Positions 32,142 through 43,673 of a stretch of DNA of 64,000 nt are shown piece after piece. The stretch lies in contig CM022674.1 in the NCBI GenBank assembly GCA_012295275.1, positions 9,861,792-9,925,791 of the forward strand, read 5' to 3'. The notes under the pieces are model-generated. The model was not told where the DNA came from and ran no database searches. It was given only the letters and a program-made list of their open reading frames with translations. Within the stretch, counting starts at the first letter, position 1; every line of letters starts with the position of its first letter. This stretch comes from Chrysomallon squamiferum. Its lineage: Eukaryota > Mollusca > Gastropoda > Neomphalida > Peltospiridae. The translations under genes were made by a program, and so were the position numbers.

Positions 32142-34244
32142 ATGCATTCTGCCTGTGCTGCCAGCAGAGAGCCTGTTTCTCACTGCATCCCACCTGCACT
32201 GCCATCTTCCCGTGAACATGGAATGGTTTCTGAGTATGCTTGTTTTAATCTTCCTCATAAGAAATATTCTGAATTTTATCCTGAAGAAACACTGGAAGAT
32301 GAAGTTGTCCCCCTTTGTAAAGCCCCATCACCATGGAAGCCTCCTCTGCCACCAGGAACTCTTTCTGATCCAACCCTGTGTGTAAGTCCAGAAAAATCAC
32401 GAGATTCAGTTTCCAAGAATACTTTACCAATCAGAAGTGCCCCTCAGAAAGCATCAAAACCTACATTACAAGGTGTGTATCACTCAGACCCATCATTAGC
32501 CCTGACCCCAGACCAGCCATGCAAATCAGCAGCAAGACAGAGAGAAAAAGAGAGAAAAAGTAAAGGTGTTTTTAAAAGTAATCTTGGTAAAACAAACTGT
32601 TCTGATAGTACAAAGTTAAAACAGAAAGTTAGGTTTGATATTGATTCTTCATATGACTCAGACTTGAATCAAGATAATCAGGACTCAGGTGTTTCTAAAC
32701 AAAATACTTCTCCAAGCAAACAGTACAAGCCTTCATTGTATTCTGATGCAGGTGATGCTAATAACACGTTTGATTTCTTAGAGCAACCTAGAACAATAAA
32801 ATATGTTATTTCTGAAACAAGTGAGACAGACTCAAAAAAGATTGATAGTAATGTTAAAGGAGACACCGTTGTTAACAGTTTTTATAATGGTGATTTTCAG
32901 ATTAGTGATGTAACAGCTGAAGATATCACTAGTCCAGATGAAAATGTCAAATCAAAAACATATACATACAGAACAGTACCTAGATGTGAAACAAGCAAAA
33001 ATAATGCACCAGCAGTTTCATTACCATCTTGTTTTGAAACTAAACCAAAACGAAAAGTTATTGTTACTAGAGAATTTGAAGAAAGACCAAAGATTGAGAA
33101 TTACCACTTTCCATTCTCTGGCTCCATTGTCACTGTGGACAGTGAGTATGAACATGTGTTTGTGAGACCAGAATACAACAGTACACTGAAACAAGTGAAT
33201 GAACTACAAGAAATGAGAGAATGTCATCCAGATGTCAGGTGTGTCTTACAGAAAACTCTAACTGAATCAGAACAGATTAAAACTGCAATTCAGGAAAAGG
33301 TATTTTTTTTTTTTTTTTATACTGTTTTTCTTTATTCAGTTACTTACATTTATGATTTTAATGCCTATATTATTGCAAGTCTATTAGCTATTTTTCTTTA
33401 TAACACTTCCCTTATAACATAAATTCAGAGACAGTTTTCACTGAAATACCAATTTAATTTAATTGATGATTCCATGTTTTAAATTTCATAAACATTACAA
33501 AAATTCAAATTCTGTAGGTTAAGAGTGTAATATACAATTTAATATTATTTTTTACATTTATCTTTTTTATACTTTTATTATTTATTTATTTATTTTTGTC
33601 ACTTTGTTTTTGGTCATGATTTTTGAATATTGAATTTTTTTTGGAAAGCTGAACTAAAGTCATATTATTAACTTAGGTTGAAGTTTTACAGTATCTCTTT
33701 TGCAGGCATCCTCTAAAGTGAATGTTCCCACTAATCAGTTGTCTGGACTGGTCAGCGTTCAGTCACAAGCTGATGAGATTAATCAACTGGAGAAAGAAAT
33801 CACAGAGAAAGCAATGATTGTCAAACAGAAAGTAGCATCCAAACCAAAGGTGCAGTTTTTTTTAAATATATTTTTTATAATAACTGTTTTGTTTATTGGA
33901 CACACGTTCTTAAAAGTTGAATATATTTCTTCATTAGACAGTTTAATAATTTCACATATATTATATATATGTATATATATTTTTAATATTATTATTATTT
34001 TTTTTTTTAAATGATCTCTTTAATTTTTATTTTATCTTATTTGTTTGTTTCGTTTTAGCCTAAAAAGAGTGAAAGAGAGCCAGATTTGCTTGAGTTCTTC
34101 ACCCCTGATCTACAGAGAGAGCTTCCAGACTTCACTCTGACATCACTGACCACACCTTTCGCTCATCTGACAACAGCATCGCATGATTCAGCATTTGACC
34201 TGTATCGTCACAACCGCGTATGGGAGGGTATTGCTCAGAAGTGA
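32142..34244 (+). CDS. PPP1R35: PPP1R35-like protein phosphatase 1 regulatory / centriole protein, 495 aa
   Basis: Exons: coding from ATG 32142 in an exon that opens after TTACAG at 32119 and runs to 33299; then 33706-33849 and 34059-34244 (1488 nt, in frame). Known role in vertebrates: PP1 inhibitor and centriole-elongation factor. The assignment rests on the C-terminal half: KVNVPTNQLSGLVSV and the EINQLEKEITEK helix correspond to the conserved middle of the vertebrate protein, and FDLYRHNRVWE matches its C-terminal FLMHRTLRRWE. A PP1-docking RVxF-type motif, KVRF, lies at residues 162-165 in a basic context. The first about 350 residues are low-complexity, Ser/Pro/Thr-rich and look disordered. 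The protein is about twice as long as the human one (about 253 aa), the extra length being mostly in this first large exon. Confidence 0.75.
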
Positions 34245-34293
34245 CGAATTTCATCACATATATTGAAATGTATGTTGGAATTTTCCAGACCAA

Positions 34294-34299
34294 AATAAA
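34294..34299 (+). terminator. Poly(A) signal candidate for the PPP1R35-like gene
   Basis: AATAAA 50 bases after the TGA stop at 34242-34244. Confidence 0.5.
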
Positions 34300-35541
34300 C
34301 ATTGGTACTAAAACTTACTTGGACTTTAGAAATGGCATAAATAAATTGTTACTACCAAGAGACTGTTTTAAGCATTAATGGTGATGAGCTTTTGCTAACA
34401 ATAAAATATAATATTAAACTATCACACTTACATTGAATTATTTCCCTTTAACTTGATATAGTTAAATTTTTTATAATTATTTAAAAACAATCTTATTGAT
34501 ATTCACAAGCTTTTTTCTTCTTTTTTTTTAATAAATATTTATATTAAAAATGACAAAATGAAAAGAAAAGCATTTGTCTCAGAAATGTATATTATTATCA
34601 TGCTTTATTAGTAATAGAAGTTTATCACCTGAAGTAAATGGAATAATAACCTGGTAGTATGCAGTGTATTTTGTCACTGATACACAGAAATGTACATTTC
34701 AATTATACTAAAAAACTACAACTGTTTAACAAATACATTTACTTAATTTCCTAATTGTTCTTATAATGAAATAACTATATAAAATAAAATATCTGGACTA
34801 AGAAAGTATTATTTAGTTTTATGAATAGTGTTGTAAGCAATTGCAGTTTACTTGTTATATCAATAACAGTGATTTTATTTAAATTAGGTATTAAATTTAA
34901 GTAACTAGAATTATAATTAGCTGTATATTTATTTTGTTAAAAGATTATTTTAAGTTTTATTATGAATGATCATTATCCTTAACTGTTGTCACTGATTTAG
35001 TTTTGTTTCTATAATTAGAACTAAATAATTTATTATCATGGTATTTTAAAACAAATTTATAATCGTATAAATATGTATTTTCTTTCAAAATTCATAATAA
35101 TTTATATAATAAAAAATGTATTGCAGTTTTTTGTTGTGTCATAATTTTAAATTTAATATTTCTTTTATCATAGTTTAAAAAATAATGGATCAGACAAGCT
35201 GGTTTGAATTTTTATATACAAATATTTGTGACCTTAAAATAAATTTGGATTCAATATCCTGTTTAAAATTCTTTAACCAACAGCTGACACTGATAATGAT
35301 TTATTAAAATAAAAAATTGTTTTTTTTAAGTAATTTTAAATGTTACAGTAATAACAGTATCAAAAATAAATATTAATGAGAATCATTATCATAATTATCA
35401 TTTAAAAGCATATATTTTTAAAAGTATTATAGAATAAATACTTATAAACTCAATAAATATAATTTGAATAATACAAAGATACTAAATCCTTCTAAAGTAT
35501 ATTACAGGCCTAATTTTCTTCCTTTTTTTAAATTTATTACT

Positions 35542-35554
35542 TTATTATTATTAA

Positions 35555-35636
<82 letters not shown>
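35542..35636. repeat. (ATT)n microsatellite
   Basis: About 30 ATT units with a few interruptions. Confidence 0.9.
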
Positions 35637-36979
35637 TACCAACATATGTGTCTAACAGCTTCAATAGATTACAAAGAAAAATAAGCATTAGTACTAATGC
35701 ACTTTCAAAGATTCTCGCGTTTAAAATGTACTTGTTGACTTGAGTAAATGTTCTTAACAGACTACGTCGTAAGCAGAGCTTTATTATAAACGACCAATTA
35801 GCTGATTTTCGCTATTTTACCTGGCTTTCAAAAACTCGTGAGTGACTTTCATAGCCACATACTCCACATTAACTTAGCAGAGAGAACATAAACATGTTAA
35901 TTAAGCCGACAGCGTAGTTAAAAATAGGTGAAACAATTCACAGGTGCACTGTATCAGAAATATTTTCACTGTTGATGATAATCACCTTTAATTGGAATAA
36001 ATAAATATCAGGTTTTAGGAATACAGGTTAACAGATGTTGGATTTACTTTGCAGAATGGCTGCTTGGGGATATCTTGGCATGGCAGACATAATACTACAC
36101 TGAATCATTTATGGAAACAAAATAGATTACACTTTTTTTTTTTTTTTTTTTTTTTTGTTGTTGTTGTTGTTGTTTTTTGTTATTTATTTGAAGTTAATAA
36201 TAAAACTAAACCTGAAATTATAATTTCTGTAATTCATTGTTTAAACTGAAAAGTTAAAAATAAATTTAGCTGATAAAATTATTGCTATAAATAAATTTCA
36301 TTTAAAATAACTTTTTAACATATTGTATTTTACTTTTTGTTTCTTTCTTTTACTTATTTTCTTTTCCATTTTTTTTTCTTTTGGATTATTATTATATATA
36401 TATTTTTAAACTTCCTCGCACATTTTCATTTCTTTTATTTTGAATATAGAGAGAAATACAACCACTGAATCTTAGTCGGTTTTGATTTCATATTGCATCA
36501 TGACGATAATGCTAGTTAGTATTTTGTTCTTCTATCAGTTATTATTTAGTCACACAGACACATATTAATGCACAACATACACACCCGCACACACACTCAT
36601 ACATACACAGAGACACAGACACACACAAGATGACTAAATACGGTTGTAAGAAAGCACCGAACTCCTGGATCAGCTAACGCTTATTGGCATAGTCCAGTAT
36701 TTTCCTTCAAATCTTCAGAATTCAGTGTTATTTATTTATTTATTTATTTATTCATTCATTTACTTATTTATTTATATATTTATTGATATAAGCTAACAAT
36801 GCAAGCGGAAACCACTAGCATCTTTTTAGAATCTTTTTTTTAATTAAAATTAAATATTTTTGTTCATAAAATACGTTTATTTTCATAGATTTAGTATTGA
36901 TGTCTACTTAGAGTATTTCTTTTATGTATTTTAATTTATCTTTTTTTCTTCTTTTTCTATTTCTGTATTTCTGTATTTG

Positions 36980-37040
36980 TACTGTACTGTACTGTACTGT
37001 ACTGCACTGCACTGCACTGCACTGCACTGTACCGTACTGT
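36980..37040. repeat. Pentanucleotide array (ACTGT)n-(ACTGC)n
   Basis: Four to five ACTGT units, then about five ACTGC units, then ACTGT/ACCGT units. The switch from one variant to the other in the middle suggests expansion from two founder units. Confidence 0.9.
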
Positions 37041-37984
37041 ATTATTTTTTATTTATATTTTATACTGGATGAAATAAACATTTTTCGATTGGGTAATATT
37101 TTGTTCATCGTGATCACAAAAGGGCAAACGAAAGTTCCGCAACACCCTCTGCACTGGCCTTCAGTTAATGCCTTCTCATCGCATGTTTCCTGCTTTCTAA
37201 TATACACGAATACTTCCAGCTCGATTGTCTGTTTCCACCGCGGACTGAACTCCTTTGTTCACTCAGCCATTACTGCAGTGACTAATGTGGAAAATGTTTG
37301 TTTTCTTCTTCTTCTGACACCTGACATCCATTGTGACAGAGAAAGTAGAAATCCGGCCACCTATATTACATTTCATGTACGTGCCACTCGGATGAGACGT
37401 TGTCGTTGTAGAGGTGATATCGGCTCGGGTCAGGCTGACGTGACCTAGACTGTTTTATTCCCGGATAACATGTCGCCAGACCAAATTAGAAGATTTTCCT
37501 TCTCTGCCCGGAAATTCGAAATTAAGTTTTATCCTGCTTGATACAGAGACCACAACACGTTTAGCGAGCCGCGAAGCAGTAACTGGCTTTGAAACTGGAG
37601 GGAAGAAAACAGTAGGAAAATGAGGAAAAAATGTAAAAGAAAACGAAGCAGTCTTTCCACTAACTCAAAGAAAACAATAGATAGAAAAATCTAAAATAAA
37701 ATAAAATATAAATTAAGTAGTAGTAGTGGTATTATAGTGGTATTGGTGATGGTGAGAAGGACAGGAAAGAGATGAAGACGTACCAGGGGTGGGAATTCAG
37801 TGTTTCGGAAAAATTAAAATATAGTTTGAAACCATCTTTTGTAATGCGAGTTTTGTGCAATAAAATATATTATTATGTAGTTGTCTTTTTGATCCAATCA
37901 TGATTTATTATGCAGTTTGAAAGCATCCTGCTAACATAGACAGGCCACTCTGTAAATTTATTAACAATGTTTATTAATAACGTC

Positions 37985-38052
37985 AGATCAAACCGCGATT
38001 CAAACTCGCTTCATTTCAGACTTGTATTCTAACCACAGCGCCACCTAGACTG
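37985..38052 (-). mobile_element. tRNA-derived SINE-like head (degenerate)
   Basis: On the minus strand the segment reads GGTGGCGCTGTGGTTAGAAT, like a tRNA A box region, and about 30 bases later GAGTTTGAATCGC, like a B box. Such GTGGCGC(A/T)GTGGTTA heads are typical of tRNA-derived SINEs. A full cloverleaf is not evident, so it is not called as a tRNA gene. Confidence 0.45.
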
Positions 38053-39270
38053 GCTTCAGCGAGAGGAATCTCGTGTTACGTTCACTGCTAATGTAAAGTT
38101 AACGAAAACAGCGGACGACTTGGCGTTAAAACGAAAACTTTCGTCTGCTACAGAGAATAAAAATACGGTTTCATTTCCGTTTTCTATCTTGCTAAGCGAG
38201 GGTGAGCCTATCTTTATTGTTAAAAAAATTACACAGGAATTTATACAAAACGCTTCGTAAATCAAATACGCAGACGGAATGAAATTCATTATTTTTCGGA
38301 TTATATGAGATTTTTGAGAGGGTAAGTTGATTTTTGTTTTATTTGTAAGGCACATAGTTATGAACTATATATCATTCTTAGATATCAGTATTATTGTACA
38401 GATTGTAATATTTCTCTTTCAGATTAAGTTAAATATATTTCAACAATCAGTATACTGATCAAGTCAAAATTTAAACATAACATCTCTTATCGTCTCTCTC
38501 CCTCACACATACAAACACATACTATTCAGAAACAGAAACAAAAACACATACACTAATCCAGGTCCTTAATTCAAATCTAAGTTGCCATGGTCAAAGTTAA
38601 AAAAAAAAGAAAAAAAAAAAAGAAAGAAAAGATGATATGTCATGAAACAAGCCCTTTGAAGAAATTACCAGCGGTTACAAAAGGCCCCCAGTAATAGCTC
38701 AAGCTTCAGTGCCCGATAAATTTAGGTCCACCTATAAAATATATACCATCATACAAGTACACACATGAATATGTACTTGCTATTTTGCTGGATGTGATCG
38801 GTTTCTTATCTAAATTTATAAACGTAGAGATTTTATTATATTATGATGTCAAACATACACACAGACAAACGCACACACATATTCACACATACAAATATAC
38901 CCCCCCACACACACACACACACACAAATACACACACTCAAAATAAAATGAGTTTCTATTTGCCTCTTTGCTGGAATTATTCGTTTCAGATGTAATTTTCT
39001 AAACCACGAGATCTCACTTTATTCTATTATGAAACAATACATATACGTCTGCTTAGCAGCTGAGTCTGAACGATACTTACAAACTGAATGTCGTTAAGGA
39101 ACATCAATTTTCAGTTTGATCATTTTAAAGTAATAATGTGAGTATCAATCAATACTGTTTTTCTGTTTAGATAGTTCCTTAGTCCTGTTTGGTTTGTGTG
39201 TGTGTGTGTGTGTATATAACGTATGTATGTTACGCCTGAATCAATATGTTTGTGTGTATGCATGTATAAA

Positions 39271-39376
<106 letters not shown>

Positions 39377-40169
39377 ATATGCAAACTATTCACATTAACG
39401 ATATATAAGTATTGAATTGAACCCCTGCGGTAGGAAACCAGTTTTTGTACGTTAGGAGACCAGTTTATATATGTGTATTCAAACTGGTAAAAAGCAATGG
39501 CTGAATCTGCATGTAATGCACTCTTAGTGTGTTGCCATAAACTAACACTGGAAGCCAAAAAAAACCCCAGTAATGTCAGACAGAATATTCTTTGAAACTT
39601 TATTCACCTCGAAATATCTGGCAACGAGCGCCACTTCACTTTATAAATTATCTCTGATTAACATTTTTATCCGAAATTAAGTCAGTCGTGCTTTATTTTC
39701 ATCATCACTTAAAGTCGAAATCTTTCAGTCTCACTAATAGAAAGTAACTATATGTAGTCCGCTAAATTTACTTTAATGACTCAATAAAAAACAATAATAA
39801 TAAAAATAAAAAAGAATGGAAAAGGGAAAAATTTGAGAAAACAAAACGAGACCAAATTGAAATTTCCTGATTAGTGTTTCTGCAAAGACGGACGTCGGGT
39901 CACTTCAGTGCAGGCGCACGTCTGGAACACGTCCAGGTGGCGCGCTAAATAGACTGTAATTTGGTAGTGGATGGTTTAAACGTATACTGAACGACAACAG
40001 AAACTGGGAATCAGTATAAAAATGAATATCAACGATGATGATGATAATAAATTCACGTATTTAGCTTTTCAATACATCTTATTTTCATTTACGTCAGTAT
40101 GCTCTGTTCAGGTTATTTCTGTAGTGATACAGAATAAATTATTCTCATTTATTTATTTATATATTTATT

Positions 40170-40177
<8 letters not shown>

Positions 40178-40201
<24 letters not shown>

Positions 40202-40203
40202 CA

Positions 40204-40274
<71 letters not shown>

Positions 40275-40302
40275 GTTATTATTATTATTATTATTATTAT
40301 TT
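40178..40302. repeat. (ATT)n with ATC variants
   Basis: About 40 trinucleotides, mostly ATT, with clustered ATC units in the first half. Confidence 0.9.
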
Positions 40303-40574
40303 TCCAGTTCTCCTGCAGAGTTTTATTTGCGCAGTTTCGTAGGGTTTTTTCAGCGATGTTTATAACTGTTTTCTATTAAAACAACTTATGAAAACCATCA
40401 TGATAGAGATGGAACAGAAAGGGTTAATGGTCTGGGAAAAAATCAGTTTTAATCGCAACATGTTTATCTTACATTGTTATTTACGCAGCAGCCTACAACA
40501 TCGTGCTTAATAACAAAAGCAACAACTACAACAACAACAATAATATCAGTAATAACTATAAGCGTACCACATTA

Positions 40575-41300
40575 TTAAGTACAACCACCATGTTACATTA
40601 TCTAGTTCAACCATAACGTCACGTTATCTGGTACACTATCACATTATCTTTTACAGCCACCCTATTACTTTATCTAGTATAACCAACGTATCATAATATC
40701 AAGACAGCCACCATATTACGTTATCTAGTAAATGATCATATTACATTATTTAGTACAACCGCCAGTTAACATTATCTAGTACAACCACCATATTACATTA
40801 TCTAGTACAACCACCATATTACATTATCTAGTACAACCACCATATTACATTATCTAGTACAACCATCATATTACATTATCTAGTACAACCACCATATTAC
40901 ATTATCTAGTACAACCATCATATTACATTATCTAGTACAACCACCATATTACATTATCTAGTACAACCATCATATTATATTATTTAGTATAACCATCATA
41001 TTACATTATCTAGTACAGCCATCATATTACATTATCCAGTACAACCATCATATTACATTATTTAGTATAACCATCATATTACATTATCTAGTACAACCAT
41101 CATATTACATTTTCTAGTAAACCATCATATTACATTATCTAGTAAACAATCATATTACATTATCTAGAACACCACCGTACTGTATAAATCGTATCATATT
41201 ATCTAGTATGACCAAGAGATTACATTATGTAGTACAGCTATCATATTTCATTATCAAGTACAATCATCATATTACATTATATAGTATAGTTATCAGTAAC
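40575..41300. repeat. Minisatellite, 26-bp unit
   Basis: Around 26-28 diverged tandem copies of a 26-bp unit containing ATTATCTAGTACAACCACCA followed by TATTAC. The central copies (about 40760-41000) are almost identical and alternate CCACCA and CCATCA; the edges decay. The spacers are not unique, so this is not CRISPR-like. Confidence 0.9.
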
Positions 41301-42281
41301 ATCATATCAATATTACTAACATCATATAAGAATCACTAATATTGTATCACTAACATTAAATCGGTATTACTAAAATTATTTAAAATTAAAAAATCTTTAT
41401 TATAGAATTGTACCATGCTGCAATACACTTTATTAACAATGATTTCACTGCAGCGGTTACATTAATTCTGTTATCAAGACACCGGGCGCAAGGCAACCCA
41501 GTAAAGAATTCAGGAAACTTTTAAAACAGTTTCTGGCAGAGAACACAGCAGTTGAAGTATGCAGGTATTTAATACAGTAATTTTAATCTGACCTGCATCA
41601 GCAGCTCACTGAGTTAGTTTCTGACTGAGATCAGCGAGTGATCTGTCAGTGGATGGTGATTCATAGGTATTATCGACTCTAGCTGTTTGATTCGTTACAT
41701 CATCATTACATTACTATTAAATATAGACTTTCCTATTAAACAATCCATAATGTATATCTAGGAATTATCAACGTCAGATATCAGTTCATGTTTCTCAAAC
41801 GAACTCACTCTCTCTGCATTATTTTATAAAATAATAATACTTATCTAATAAATGCATTTCCTTCTTCTTTAAAACGAATAATTTCAGTAGATTACGAAGT
41901 TAAAGAAAAATTGTTTTAAATACTGCGTTAGCTGTACATTAATTTAAAACCATGATAGTATATTATACACTATTGGGGGTTTTTATACATTCATTTAATA
42001 ATAATTTATTGTCATGCATTTATTCATGATTATATATATTTATGTTGCTATCACTATTAATATGAATTTGTATATTTTCGACCAAAAGTGTAGTTTTAAG
42101 AACGGAACTATTTTAATTGAGCTATATTAATGGGGGTTTTTTATTGTTTTTTGTTGTTGTTGTGCTTCTTCTTCTTCTTTTTACATATTATATGTTGGTC
42201 AAAGTTAGTTCTTTGGTGTTTAATGTTTAAATTATTCTTATTTAACTTATTTTGTTTTGATGTACAGTTTTTGTAGGCGAA

Positions 42282-42434
42282 AACGAATTCAACATGCATA
42301 TTTCTAACACTCTCGAGAGCGATGAGCTGATAAATAAAACAATTAATTTCAGTTACCTATTTTATGTTATTTAGGACTGCGGGATAAAAGAAATAACTGG
42401 TTACTGTTATAAGATGTCAGCTCTAACCTGCTCA
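42282..42434. repeat. Dispersed repeat, copy 2
   Basis: Partner of 20587-20717, same orientation, with insertions of some 20 bases. The shared core includes TTTTATGTTATTTAGGA and CCTGCTCA. Confidence 0.55.
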
Positions 42435-42539
42435 AGTTGAATAGCATGTCCATAATTATTTACAACATAAATTTCTCTATTGTTTCATATCATATATTTC
42501 TCTATTGATTTAAAATATATATTTCTATACTGACTCCAA

Positions 42540-42830
42540 CATACATCTCCATATCGACTTAGTACAGACACCTCAATACTGAATTAAAAATATACATCTA
42601 CATATTGATTTGCAAAACAATATTTACACATTGTCTTAAAACATACATCTCTATATTGACTTAGTACAGACATCTCTATACTGACTTAAAAATATACATT
42701 TACATACTGATTTGAAAACAATATTTACACATTGACTTACAACGTACATCTCTTACTGACTTTACAACAAACATATTGTCTTAGAACATATATCTCCGAC
42801 TGACTTACAACCCCATCTCTCTTATACTCA
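42540..42830. repeat. Degenerate tandem repeat with 102-bp period
   Basis: The marker TTAGTACAGACA recurs at 42559 and 42661. Inside each period are smaller units of about 22 bases of the type ATACATCTCTATATTGACTT. Copies are diverged. Confidence 0.7.
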
Positions 42831-42959
42831 ATTATACATCGCTATTTTGAATTCACTGCATTGTTCCTCTGTGTTCTCAAAACATTAATGACAGTCACAG
42901 GCAGCTCACATTAACTGAGTTGAAGTCTGAAAACATCAACCGTTTGGTTATATACATAA

Positions 42960-42962
<3 letters not shown>

Positions 42963-43049
<87 letters not shown>
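42963..43049. repeat. (TC)n microsatellite, with (TG)n nearby
   Basis: About 43 TC units; a separate (TG)n tract of about 23 units lies at 43131-43177. Confidence 0.95.
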
Positions 43050-43053
<4 letters not shown>

Positions 43054-43126
43054 GTAATGTATGTTTATATGTGTATATATTATATATACCTATGTTTGTA
43101 TGTGTATTTGTTTGTAGCTGTCTGTC

Positions 43127-43179
<53 letters not shown>

Positions 43180-43482
43180 AATATGCAATGCTACAAAACG
43201 TTATTGTTCTAATGAGATGATTTGATAGAACACGTACTGAATTCCTGAAAACAGGTTTCTGGCTGAAATTATCCCAGTGGCAACTGAATCAACCTCTTCA
43301 CTAATTTGGCCTCAAAATATTAAGAGGAATAATGATAATATGTTTATTTGAAGATGATGATGATGATGATGACTACGATGAAACTATAAAAATTTATAAT
43401 TTACAAAATTACAGGTTTGCGACATAACACCAAGGACACACGTCCTCATGTCAAAGGTCACGTTTAACCGTTACTCGCGAGC

Positions 43483-43627
43483 ATGTGCCTGAGTGACGTC
43501 ATAATGCTTCTGCTGTTGTTTATGATGTTGCTAGGAGACTTGGATAGCAGACGATGTAAAAAAAACAAAGGGAAAAAGTGTGAGCGTCGAAATACGGGAA
43601 AACCAAGTGAGTAAAGGAAATGTAAAC

Positions 43628-43673
<46 letters not shown>

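Noticed and set aside
36049-36099. Short open frame MAAWGYLGMADIILH after a TTTGCAG acceptor-like site
   Set aside because: Only 15 codons, no partner exons and no family resemblance.
36924-37448. 174-codon open frame on the plus strand
   Set aside because: Half of it is the ACTGT/ACTGC repeat and low-complexity Tyr/Phe; the GC-richer end (37110-37448) shows no recognisable domain or clear splice sites.
38056-38355. 99-codon minus-strand open frame
   Set aside because: Lies next to the SINE-like fragment, has no domain and no support from neighbouring exons.
40575-41300. CRISPR-like regular repeat array
   Set aside because: Units are contiguous with no unique spacers, the genome is eukaryotic, and no cas-like genes are present; it is a minisatellite.
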